Positions 1 to 6,330 of a stretch of 64,000 nt of DNA are shown here, piece by piece; position 1 is the stretch's first letter, and each line of letters begins with the position of its first letter. Under the pieces are notes generated by a model. The model was not told where the DNA came from and ran no database searches. It worked only from the letters and a program-made list of their open reading frames with translations. This DNA comes from Pseudoalteromonas caenipelagi (GTDB taxonomy: Bacteria; Pseudomonadota; Gammaproteobacteria; Enterobacterales; Alteromonadaceae), in NCBI RefSeq assembly GCF_013140855.1, contig NZ_JABBPG010000010.1, positions 1 through 64,000 on the forward strand, written 5' to 3'. A program made the position numbers and the translations under genes.

Positions 1-67
1 CTAGGGGATTCGAACCCCTGTTACCGCCGTGAAAGGGCGGTGTCCTAGGCCTCTAGACGAAGGGGAC
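1..67 (-). tRNA. tRNA-Glu(TTC), cut by window start
   Basis: Minus-strand tRNA whose anticodon loop reads CTTTCAC, giving anticodon TTC. It is identical over its visible length to the three complete copies downstream. The 3' acceptor strand and CCA lie outside the window. It is the last visible member of the Ala-Glu-Glu-Glu-Glu operon. Confidence 0.93.
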
Positions 68-107
68 GCAGAAATTGGTTTGCAAATCACTGATTTGCTA
101 TTTCTGC
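68..107 (-). repeat. Hairpin spacer between tRNA-Glu genes (copy 1)
   Basis: Spacer with nested inverted repeats: an outer 8-bp arm (GCAGAAAT/ATTTCTGC) encloses a 7-bp arm (GCAAATC/GATTTGC). The same element recurs at 503-542 behind another tRNA-Glu. It is probably a fold used or tolerated in the polycistronic tRNA precursor; no function is shown by sequence alone. Confidence 0.6.
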
Positions 108-277
108 GTTAGATGAGACCGAGCCTGAGAGGCGAATGGCCTTATTATCTTTTGCAGAAATTGGTTTGAGTATCGAAGATGCTCTTAGTGAGTATCTAGA
201 TGCTCATTTCTGTGTCACTAGGACTGGCTGTTTTAACTCGCACCATATGAGTTTTTTGTACTTCACCTAAAGTAAAG

Positions 278-353
278 TGGCGTCCCCTAGGGGATTCGAA
301 CCCCTGTTACCGCCGTGAAAGGGCGGTGTCCTAGGCCTCTAGACGAAGGGGAC
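278..353 (-). tRNA. tRNA-Glu(TTC)
   Basis: Complete 76-nt tRNA with encoded CCA (TGG at 278-280 on the plus strand), anticodon TTC, and a normal T-arm GTTCGAATC. It is identical to the copies at 427 and 692. Spacers on both sides are also near-identical between copies, so the unit arose by tandem duplication. Confidence 0.96.
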
Positions 354-426
354 ACAGAATGTGTCACTAGGACTGGCTGTTTTAACTCGCACCATATGAG
401 TTTTTTGTACTTCACTTAAAGTAAAG

Positions 427-502
427 TGGCGTCCCCTAGGGGATTCGAACCCCTGTTACCGCCGTGAAAGGGCGGTGTCCTAGGCCTCTAGACGAAGGGG
501 AC
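427..502 (-). tRNA. tRNA-Glu(TTC)
   Basis: Complete 76-nt tRNA with encoded CCA and anticodon TTC, third from the promoter in the minus-strand Ala-Glu operon. Sequence identical to its neighbours at 278 and 692. Confidence 0.96.
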
Positions 503-542
503 GCAGAAATTGGTTTGCAAATCACTGATTTGCTATTTCTGC
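503..542 (-). repeat. Hairpin spacer between tRNA-Glu genes (copy 2)
   Basis: Second copy of the nested inverted-repeat spacer seen at 68-107, again directly abutting the 5' end of a tRNA-Glu gene (as read on the minus strand, it precedes the tRNA). Confidence 0.6.
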
Positions 543-691
543 GTTAGATGAGACCGAGCCTGCGAGGCGAATGGCCTTAAATAATACAGAATTTTCTGTG
601 TCACTAGGACTGGCTGTTTTAACTCGCACCATATGAGATTTAATTTTACAAGCTACTCGAGAACTTGCAAAAACATCACTTAAAATATAAG

Positions 692-767
692 TGGCGTCCC
701 CTAGGGGATTCGAACCCCTGTTACCGCCGTGAAAGGGCGGTGTCCTAGGCCTCTAGACGAAGGGGAC
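692..767 (-). tRNA. tRNA-Glu(TTC)
   Basis: Complete 76-nt tRNA with encoded CCA and anticodon TTC. It is the promoter-proximal Glu gene, directly following tRNA-Ala in the transcript; its upstream spacer lacks the nested hairpin seen before other copies. Confidence 0.96.
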
Positions 768-804
768 ACTAAAATGTGTTCTAGGACAATGCACTTGGAA
801 GAAA

Positions 805-880
805 TGGTGGAGCTATGCGGGATCGAACCGCAGACCTCTTCGCTGCCAGCGAAGCGCTCTCCCAGCTGAGCTATAGCCCC
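805..880 (-). tRNA. tRNA-Ala(GGC)
   Basis: Complete 76-nt tRNA with encoded CCA. The anticodon stem CTTCG/CGAAG encloses a loop with anticodon GGC. It is the first gene of the minus-strand Ala-Glu operon, with a promoter about 60 bp upstream at 939-967. Confidence 0.96.
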
Positions 881-938
881 ATTCCTTAACGAACTTAGCA
901 AACAAAACTGTTTAACCGTATCGCTGAGTGCGGGGCGC

Positions 939-967
939 ATTCTATGCAGGCACACAAACAAAGTCAA
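939..967 (-). promoter_or_regulatory. Promoter of the tRNA Ala-Glu operon
   Basis: On the minus strand, TTGACT (plus 962-967) lies 17 bp before TAGAAT (plus 939-944), followed by a G+C-rich discriminator (GCGCCCCGC). Such discriminators are typical of stringently controlled stable-RNA promoters; stringent control here is inferred. Confidence 0.8.
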
Positions 968-1432
968 CAATTTTTAGCGAACTTTTTGCTAGGCGTTTTA
1001 AAAAGCGTCAATTAGGCGACAATATAATCAAAAAACTTCCTAATCACAATAAAAACCCTTGTTTTTGCACAAAAAAACAACGCCCCTCCCCTGATGAATC
1101 TTCTTTTTTATTTACCGAGATAATCAACTCTCGTCCATGAGGGTATAAAGCCTTTATATTGAATCAGGTTTACGACTAGCCTTAGCAAGCTCAAACTTGC
1201 ATTTGTGATGACATGGCAACAGCAGAAAATATGATTGCAAACAAAACTGCGCGTGCCCTCGCTACTTTGCATAAAAATCAAGCAGCGCATTCATTGCATA
1301 TTCACATAAAAGCTAATTAAAAGCTCCAAAGCGCATCACGCAACTTTTAAACATTAATTCTGGTATATAAAGAAGGACTATTTCTATTTGGCGATAAAAA
1401 CCGCACCTAAACTAAATTTGTAACTTCAAGTA
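968..1432. other. Intergenic region between two tRNA operons
   Basis: About 465 bases between divergent tRNA promoters. I see no ORF with a ribosome binding site or recognisable protein; short reading frames here lack any family signal. The region is A+T-rich with a short C-rich patch near 1080-1090. Confidence 0.6.
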
Positions 1433-1460
1433 TTGACACTATTTCAAGTCTCCCTATAAT
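1433..1460 (+). promoter_or_regulatory. Consensus sigma-70 promoter of the tRNA-Val operon
   Basis: Perfect TTGACA (1433-1438) and perfect TATAAT (1455-1460) with a 16-bp spacer, followed by a G+C-rich discriminator (GCGCCCC). It sits 45 bp before the first tRNA-Val. This is the strongest-looking promoter in the window. Confidence 0.9.
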
Positions 1461-1505
1461 AGCGCCCCACAACGACGCAGCAATTGTCGTGTGTAACTTA
1501 GATAT

Positions 1506-1581
1506 GGGTCGTTAGCTCAGTTGGGAGAGCATCGCCCTTACAAGGCGAGGGTCACTGGTTCAAGTCCAGTACGACCCACCA
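1506..1581 (+). tRNA. tRNA-Val(TAC)
   Basis: 76-nt tRNA with encoded CCA; the anticodon loop CTTACAA gives TAC. Acceptor stem starts GGGTCGT and pairs with ACGACCC. First of seven intact near-identical copies in this operon. Confidence 0.97.
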
Positions 1582-1620
1582 CTTAATTTAGTGGTAAATC
1601 ATTATCTAAGGTTCTATATT

Positions 1621-1696
1621 GGGTCGTTAGCTCAGTTGGGAGAGCATCGCCCTTACAAGGCGAGGGTCACTGGTTCAAGTCCAGTACGACCCACCA
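1621..1696 (+). tRNA. tRNA-Val(TAC)
   Basis: Second intact copy, identical to the gene at 1506, with encoded CCA and anticodon TAC. Confidence 0.97.
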
Positions 1697-1713
1697 TTAT
1701 AGAGCAGCATATT

Positions 1714-1789
1714 GGGTGATTAGCTCAGTTGGGAGAGCATCGCCCTTACAAGGCGAGGGTCACTGGTTCAAGTCCAGTATCACCCACCA
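1714..1789 (+). tRNA. tRNA-Val(TAC), GGGTGAT acceptor variant
   Basis: Third intact copy. The acceptor stem is changed on both sides (GGGTGAT with ATCACCC), so pairing is kept by compensatory change; the rest matches the other copies. The same variant recurs at 2473. Confidence 0.96.
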
Positions 1790-1961
1790 CTTTTATAGGT
1801 GGTAAAATCGGGAGAGCATCGCCGCCCTTCATAACGAAAGGCGAAGATAACTGGTTAAGTCCAGAGCACCCACCACTTTTATAGGTGGTAAAATCGGGAG
1901 AGCATCGCCGCCCTTCATAACGAAAGGCGAAGATAACTGGTTAAGTCCAGATCACCCACCA
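1790..1961 (+). repeat. Two 86-nt tandem tRNA-Val remnants
   Basis: Two tandem units (1790-1875 and 1876-1961), differing at one visible base near the 3' end. Each keeps the D-arm-like GGGAGAGCATCGC, a disturbed anticodon arm in which CGCCCTTACAAGGCG is replaced by a longer A+T-rich version, a T-arm-like part and CACCCACCA. The 5' acceptor strand is missing, so they should not form a normal tRNA. They look like decayed tRNA-Val genes duplicated after decay. Confidence 0.8.
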
Positions 1962-2001
1962 CTTCGGTGCTTCCTAAGCATAGAAGGTTAGAAATCTAAA
2001 T

Positions 2002-2077
2002 GGGTCGTTAGCTCAGTTGGGAGAGCATCGCCCTTACAAGGCGAGGGTCACTGGTTCAAGTCCAGTACGACCCACCA
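2002..2077 (+). tRNA. tRNA-Val(TAC)
   Basis: Fourth intact copy with encoded CCA and anticodon TAC, GGGTCGT acceptor form. Confidence 0.97.
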
Positions 2078-2093
2078 TTTAGATACTCTTTGC

Positions 2094-2169
2094 GGGTCGT
2101 TAGCTCAGTTGGGAGAGCATCGCCCTTACAAGGCGAGGGTCACTGGTTCAAGTCCAGTACGACCCACCA
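2094..2169 (+). tRNA. tRNA-Val(TAC)
   Basis: Fifth intact copy with encoded CCA and anticodon TAC, only 16 nt after the previous gene. Confidence 0.97.
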
Positions 2170-2202
2170 TTAATTTGGTGAACGCAAAGAACTGATTACT
2201 TG

Positions 2203-2278
2203 GGGTCGTTAGCTCAGTTGGGAGAGCATCGCCCTTACAAGGCGAGGGTCACTGGTTCAAGTCCAGTACGACCCACCA
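2203..2278 (+). tRNA. tRNA-Val(TAC)
   Basis: Sixth intact copy with encoded CCA and anticodon TAC, followed directly by the 82-nt remnant array. Confidence 0.97.
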
Positions 2279-2442
2279 TGTAATCAAAAACATAGTGGAG
2301 AGCATCGCCACCTTTTACTAAGTAAGGGCGAGATTAGCTCAAGTCCAGTACGACCCACCATGTAATCAAAAACATAGTGGAGAGCATCGCCACCTTTTAC
2401 TAAGTAAGGGCGAGATTAGCTCAAGTCCAGTACGACCCACCA
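2279..2442 (+). repeat. Two 82-nt tandem tRNA-Val remnants
   Basis: Identical units at 2279-2360 and 2361-2442. Each contains GGAGAGCATCGC, a lengthened anticodon-arm-like stretch, and CAAGTCCAGTACGACCCACCA, but lacks the 5' acceptor strand and first half of the D-arm. This family ends in the ACGACCC acceptor form, so it arose from a different tRNA-Val copy than the 86-nt and 96-nt families. Confidence 0.8.
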
Positions 2443-2472
2443 TGTAATCAAAAAGCACTACCTTACATATGT

Positions 2473-2548
2473 GGGTGATTAGCTCAGTTGGGAGAGCATC
2501 GCCCTTACAAGGCGAGGGTCACTGGTTCAAGTCCAGTATCACCCACCA
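2473..2548 (+). tRNA. tRNA-Val(TAC), GGGTGAT acceptor variant
   Basis: Seventh and last intact copy, GGGTGAT/ATCACCC acceptor form with encoded CCA and anticodon TAC. It is followed by the 96-nt remnant array whose 3' ends carry the same ATCACCC form. Confidence 0.96.
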
Positions 2549-2906
2549 CATATGTCTACTCTGATTTATCCACTGTAAAAAAGCATCGCCATTCTCTTAG
2601 AACAAAGGCGAGGGTCACTGGTTCAAGTCCAGTATCACCCACCACATATGTCTACTCTGATTTATCCACTGTAAAAAAGCATCGCCATTCTCTTAGAACA
2701 AAGGCGAGGGTCGCAGGTATAAGTCCAGTATCACCCACCACATATGCCTATTCTGATTTATCCACTGAAAAAAAGCATCGCCACTCTCTTAGAACAAAGG
2801 CAAGGCTCACAGGTATAAGTCCAGTATCACCCACCACATATGTCTACTCTGGTTTATCCACTGTAAAAAAAGCATCGCCATTCTCTTAGAACAAGCGCGA
2901 GCGCTT
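2549..2906 (+). repeat. 96-nt tandem tRNA-Val remnants (about 3.7 units)
   Basis: Units start at 2549, 2645, 2741 and 2837, each exactly 96 nt apart; the last is truncated. The first unit keeps an intact T-arm half ending ATCACCCACCA, and later units gather substitutions in it. The 5' half is replaced by an unrelated A+T-rich stretch. Because 96 is a multiple of three the array stays open in one frame and yields a spurious repetitive ORF. The end has a short inverted repeat, AAGCGC-GA-GCGCTT (2893-2906), possibly the operon's 3' end. Confidence 0.8.
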
Positions 2907-3070
2907 CTTAGATTGCCTCTTCTAAGCACCTTAACCTCTTTATAAAGCAACAACCACCAAAACCAATACTTTATAACTAATTTACGCCTCCACTCTGCGC
3001 TAAATATTTTAAAACTATCAATATCCGACTAGACTTGAAACAAGCCAATTATTACAAGTAAATATTGTTC

Positions 3071-4702
3071 GTGAGTATTCAGCCCTTTGTTAATGCAAAA
3101 ATTTTAATTGTTGAAGAGCAACCTCTTGCGCTAAGTTATATGAAGCGCTCTTTAGAACAATTGAGTTTTAGAGATATACAATTTGCAGATAATGCAGCCA
3201 CAGCAAAGGATTCATGTAAAGCGCATAACTTTGAGCTGATCATTTGTTCGTTTGATCTAACTAATGGTCAAGATGGCTACCAACTATATGAAGAACTCAA
3301 ACACAAAAAGCTAATTCGTAAAACAACAGCATTTATTTTTGTGTCAGCTGAAACTAGCCCCAGCGTTGTACATAGTATTTTGGAACTCAACCCAGACGAG
3401 TTTTTGGTTAAACCCTTTTCGATAAAAGAATTGAAAACTAGGATTGACCGCGTCCTAAAGCGAAAGCATGCCTTGAAAAATATTTATGCGTTGATTGATG
3501 ATGGCAACGACTCCAAAGCCTTAAAGCTAATTGACGCAGCGCTAGACAAGCAAGACCATGCGTACAGCCCTATTCTACTCAAATTAAAAGGTGAAATCTT
3601 ACTCAGACTTAAACGGATCGATGATGCAAAACACTTTTATAAATCAGCATTAGAACTGCAAAAGTTTACTTGGGCAAAAATCGGCTTAATAGAGGCACTC
3701 ATCATAAACAATGAAGATACCTTAGCACAACGAATGCTCGCAAATATGATTGAGCAACCAGAGACTAGGCTAGTTGCTTTAGATTTGCTTGGCAAACTGG
3801 AAATAAAACTAAACTTGCTTGAGCAAGCACAAGAAAGATTGCAGGAAGCATCACAGATTGCACCTAGAAACATAGATAGGCAAAAGTCACTTGGTCGTAT
3901 CGCATCATTAAACCATGATTATGAGTCAAACTATAATGCGATGAAAGAAATTGCCCATTATGCGAAAAACTCTATTCATGACGGTCCTGATGTTTATTTA
4001 AATGCAGTGAGAGCCGGCATTGATTTTGCTCTAACGACCGATCAAAGCGACCAGATACACAGAGTTACACGTCAAAGCCAACAATATCTAGGTGATTTAA
4101 AAAAGCAGTTTCCTGATTCGAGTAATCAAGCACAAATAGATGTATTACATGCGAGGATACACTATTTAAAGGATGAGAGTAAAAAAGCACGCCAGCTTAT
4201 TGAGCAATTAGATGACGAACCAACTATAAAGTCAGTAGATGGGGCCCTAGACAAAGCAAAGGCTTTTCATGAACTTGGGTTTCATAACAAAGCACAAACT
4301 TTGTTTACCCAAATAATCGAACACTGTAAACATCACGAGCAAGTGAGCGATCCAATCACCAGGCGATATATAGAACAACAACAACAAGAGCGCAAAGATA
4401 TAACCTTGGGCCCTAAAGAGCTCAATAACCACGCTGTTACTCAATTTAAGCGTGGCCAGTTACAAGTCGCGATGGAAGCATTTTCTCAAGCATTTAGGAT
4501 TATGCCTAAGAATACCAGTATTGCATTGAACTTACTCCAATGCATGTTGGATCACACTGGAAAAAGCGGAGGCACGTTCAACTCCACTTTAGCAAAAAAG
4601 TGTTATAAAACATTAAGCACAATGCCCTTAGACGCAGAGCAGCACCAACGCTTTGCCAAACTACTCGCACATATGCAGGAGCTCGGATTATCTATAGACT
4701 AG
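3071..4702 (+). CDS. Response-regulator receiver protein with TPR repeats
   Basis: The N-terminal ~120 residues are a CheY-like receiver domain: phospho-acceptor Asp in CSFDLTNG (about residue 62), the conserved Ser in FVSAE, and Lys in FLVKPFS. The usual acidic pair before the acceptor is EE rather than DD. The remaining ~420 residues are helical TPR-like repeats with no DNA-binding or enzymatic output domain, so output is probably by protein contact. GTG at 3071 is chosen; TTG at 3065 is an in-frame alternative and neither has a clear ribosome binding site. No sensor kinase lies nearby. Its stop codon overlaps that of convergent msrB. Confidence 0.85.
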   Translation: MSIQPFVNAKILIVEEQPLALSYMKRSLEQLSFRDIQFADNAATAKDSCKAHNFELIICSFDLTNGQDGYQLYEELKHKKLIRKTTAFIFVSAETSPSVVHSILELNPDEFLVKPFSIKELKTRIDRVLKRKHALKNIYALIDDGNDSKALKLIDAALDKQDHAYSPILLKLKGEILLRLKRIDDAKHFYKSALELQKFTWAKIGLIEALIINNEDTLAQRMLANMIEQPETRLVALDLLGKLEIKLNLLEQAQERLQEASQIAPRNIDRQKSLGRIASLNHDYESNYNAMKEIAHYAKNSIHDGPDVYLNAVRAGIDFALTTDQSDQIHRVTRQSQQYLGDLKKQFPDSSNQAQIDVLHARIHYLKDESKKARQLIEQLDDEPTIKSVDGALDKAKAFHELGFHNKAQTLFTQIIEHCKHHEQVSDPITRRYIEQQQQERKDITLGPKELNNHAVTQFKRGQLQVAMEAFSQAFRIMPKNTSIALNLLQCMLDHTGKSGGTFNSTLAKKCYKTLSTMPLDAEQHQRFAKLLAHMQELGLSID

Positions 4703-5139
4703 AGCTTGGCCATTGACAGAGCATTCACACAATAGCGTAAACCACTAGGAGGAGGCCCATCAGGGAATACATGTCCTAAGTGCGCATCACAAACATTACA
4801 TATAATTTCTATACGCTGCATACCAGCAGAACAGTCTTCAACATACGCAATGGCATTTTTTTGTACGGGCTGAGTAAATGACGGCCACCCTGAACCACTT
4901 TCAAACTTTTCTCGTGCATCAAAAAGTAGATTGTTACAACAGACACACGCATATTCACCTGGTTCAAATAAGCTGCAGCTAGCACTACTAAAAGGCCTCT
5001 CTGTGCCCTTTTTTCGGGTTATGTAATAAACCTCCTCATTGAGCTCTGTGCGCCACTGTTCAGGGCTTTTCTCAACTTTGTACGCAGGCTCTGGGTTACC
5101 TGTTTGGGCAAAGTTTAAAATATCTTTCCACTTCAACAT
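4699..5139 (-). CDS. msrB: Peptide-methionine (R)-S-oxide reductase MsrB
   Basis: 146 residues, normal for a one-domain MsrB, which reduces the R-epimer of methionine sulfoxide in proteins. Two zinc-type CxxC pairs are present (CVCC and CNVC), with the family motifs SGSGWPSF and HLGHVFPDG and the catalytic Cys in RYCVNA. The start at 5139 (MLKWKD) is preceded by GGAG about 7 nt away; a longer frame upstream has no such site. Converges on the REC-TPR gene with stops overlapping in a shared CTAG. No MsrA is adjacent. Confidence 0.95.
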   Translation of the reverse strand: MLKWKDILNFAQTGNPEPAYKVEKSPEQWRTELNEEVYYITRKKGTERPFSSASCSLFEPGEYACVCCNNLLFDAREKFESGSGWPSFTQPVQKNAIAYVEDCSAGMQRIEIICNVCDAHLGHVFPDGPPPSGLRYCVNALSMAKL

Positions 5140-5161
5140 ATGCTCTCCTCGATGGAACACC

Positions 5162-5647
5162 TCAACGTGACTTATCACTGTTTTCAGGTTCAGGCCAGTC
5201 GTTAAAGAAGTAGCCTAAATAGTTACTTTTTAGTAAATATAAAATAACCCACAGCAGCATAACCATTTGCACTGCAATAAACATCGAAAACTGATAATGG
5301 CTTTGCGAGGCTTGGATTGTTAACCATGCCAAATCTGCAATAGCAGTCAATAATAAAGGCCAACGCATAAATCGCCAATATTTAGCCAGCCTTTGTGAAC
5401 TCGAAGGTCTGCGCAAAGAAAAAATAATGGTTGGAATAAGTGCTATCGCACCGATCCCCAAGGCAACAAAGAAATGTGTTTTAGATTTAAAGAATATGGA
5501 CATTAAATCTAAATCTGGTCGCCGAGCGACAGCCGAAAATATCCATAACAAATATGCACGCAGAAGCACCACTAACGTTAAGTTAAAACCAATAGGTGTG
5601 CGATATACACCATACTTATCCCAGTACTCTGGGCCATACTGCTTCAT
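5162..5647 (-). CDS. DUF2919 family inner-membrane protein
   Basis: 161 residues with about four hydrophobic segments (near residues 22-40, 58-78, 94-112, 122-142), resembling the DUF2919 (YfeZ-like) family of unknown function. The start has GGAG 7 nt upstream. It lies just upstream of msrB on the same strand with a 22-bp gap, so the two may be co-transcribed. Family assignment is from overall pattern (N-terminal YGPEYWDKYG and long helices) and is moderately sure. Confidence 0.75.
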   Translation of the reverse strand: MKQYGPEYWDKYGVYRTPIGFNLTLVVLLRAYLLWIFSAVARRPDLDLMSIFFKSKTHFFVALGIGAIALIPTIIFSLRRPSSSQRLAKYWRFMRWPLLLTAIADLAWLTIQASQSHYQFSMFIAVQMVMLLWVILYLLKSNYLGYFFNDWPEPENSDKSR

Positions 5648-5963
5648 TTTCTTACTCCGGATAGCTCTATTGAGTACAGGTTTTGCCCTATAAAACTTTA
5701 ACTATGCTCGCATTGAAGTGTTGATACTTCTCGTATCATGGAGTCTAGTTGGCTCAAATTCAAGGTTTACCGATGGAAGAGAGTTGTTTTTTGTGAGCAC
5801 ATACACACCTTCACTAAAACATACAACCGCTTTGCATGCTAATCAAATGCTCAGCATACCAGCAAAAATACATATAGCATTTTAACGTCACTTCTTCCAA
5901 GGAATGGAAGCACTGCAACTTAAAAAAGGAAAATTTAAAAAGCAGAGATATATTACCTTTTGA
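5648..5963. other. Intergenic region upstream of the RiPP island
   Basis: About 315 bases with no convincing gene. A short frame at 5904-5963 (19 codons plus stop) has no spaced ribosome binding site. Base composition becomes markedly A+T-rich from about 5860 onward, where the accessory island begins. Confidence 0.55.
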
Positions 5964-6028
5964 AATATAAAAACAACAAACATTAAAAAATTAATATAAA
6001 AACATCATTGACCAAATATAAAAACATC
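5964..6028 (+). repeat. Three A-tract direct repeats upstream of the RiPP precursor
   Basis: AATATAAAAACATC occurs exactly at 5993-6006 and 6015-6028 (22 bp apart, about two helical turns), and with one mismatch at 5964-5977. The arrangement suits a regulator-binding or DNA-bending array in front of the precursor promoter. No regulator gene is found within the island. Confidence 0.5.
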
Positions 6029-6036
6029 GATAGTGT
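6008..6036 (+). promoter_or_regulatory. Candidate promoter of the RiPP island
   Basis: TTGACC (6008-6013), 17-bp spacer, TAGTGT (6031-6036). The -35 matches 5 of 6 consensus bases and the -10 is weaker. It would start transcription about 40 nt before the precursor start codon, inside or next to the palindrome at 6042-6057. Confidence 0.5.
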
Positions 6037-6041
6037 GAAAT

Positions 6042-6057
6042 TCGACCACTTGGTCGA
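6042..6057. promoter_or_regulatory. Perfect 7+2+7 palindrome, candidate operator or 5' UTR hairpin
   Basis: TCGACCA-CT-TGGTCGA is a perfect inverted repeat just downstream of the candidate -10 and 25 bp before the precursor start codon. As DNA it could be an operator for a dimeric repressor overlapping the transcription start. The 2-nt centre makes a stable RNA hairpin less favourable. Confidence 0.5.
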
Positions 6058-6082
6058 TAAAATAAATCAACAGGATATGATT

Positions 6083-6244
6083 ATGAAAAATGTAAAACCA
6101 TTTGCATTCGCTTCTGCAAATAAAAACGAAGTGAAAAACGATAAAAAATGGCAAGCTAATAACAAAGCTGCAACTGCTGGCTGTTCAGGCCCTTGGGCAA
6201 GAGGTAGCACCCGCTGGGGCAGAGATGATGGCATTTGGTGTTAA
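6083..6244 (+). CDS. Putative RiPP precursor peptide (graspetide-like, 53 aa)
   Basis: Encodes 53 residues directly upstream of an MvdC/MvdD-type ATP-grasp ligase, the usual place for a precursor. The start at 6083 has AGGA 7 nt upstream; an ATG 6 nt earlier is too close to it. The N-terminal ~30 residues are Lys/Asn-rich and leader-like, with KPFAFAS at 5-11 loosely recalling the aromatic recognition motif of microviridin leaders. The last 20 residues look like the core: Cys34 and Cys53 bracket it, Trp38, Trp45 and Trp52 are exactly seven apart, W-x-R occurs at 38-40 and 45-47, and Ser35, Ser42, Thr43 with Asp48, Asp49 could be ester donors and acceptors. It lacks the TxKxPSD core of microviridins and a GG cleavage site, so it would be a new type. 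Confidence 0.75.
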   Translation: MKNVKPFAFASANKNEVKNDKKWQANNKAATAGCSGPWARGSTRWGRDDGIWC

Positions 6245-6260
6245 TTAATCACTAAAGCAT

Positions 6261-6292
6261 TAACGGCACAAAAACAGCTTTTAGTGCCGTTA
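6261..6292 (+). promoter_or_regulatory. Hairpin between precursor and ligase genes
   Basis: A 9-bp stem (TAACGGCAC/GTGCCGTTA) encloses a 14-nt sequence that can add four more A-T pairs after a mismatch. No T-run follows, so it is more likely an mRNA-stabilising or partial-attenuation hairpin that keeps precursor output above that of the enzymes. This role is inference. Confidence 0.6.
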
Positions 6293-6330
6293 TATAAAAT
6301 AAGTAAATCGTTTTAGTCAAGGAATGAACG

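Noticed and set aside
928-1290. Short ORFs on both strands between the tRNA operons
   Set aside because: They overlap the tRNA-Ala promoter or lack ribosome sites, and show no recognisable domain.
2488-2889. 133-codon ORF with four near-identical repeats of 32 residues
   Set aside because: It starts inside an intact tRNA-Val and follows the 96-nt tRNA remnant array; the frame stays open only because 96 is divisible by three. No ribosome site and no protein family.
1790-2906. CRISPR-like array of regularly spaced repeats
   Set aside because: The repeated parts are tRNA-Val segments, the units are direct tandem copies without unique spacers, and there are no cas genes.
5904-5963. 19-residue basic peptide ORF as a second RiPP precursor
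   Set aside because: AGGA abuts the ATG with no spacing, there is no leader/core layout, and it does not resemble the peptide at 6083.
6083-6244. Precursor as a classical microviridin or a lasso peptide
   Set aside because: There is no TxKxPSD core and only one ATP-grasp ligase for microviridin; no asparagine-synthetase-like cyclase or transglutaminase-type peptidase for a lasso.
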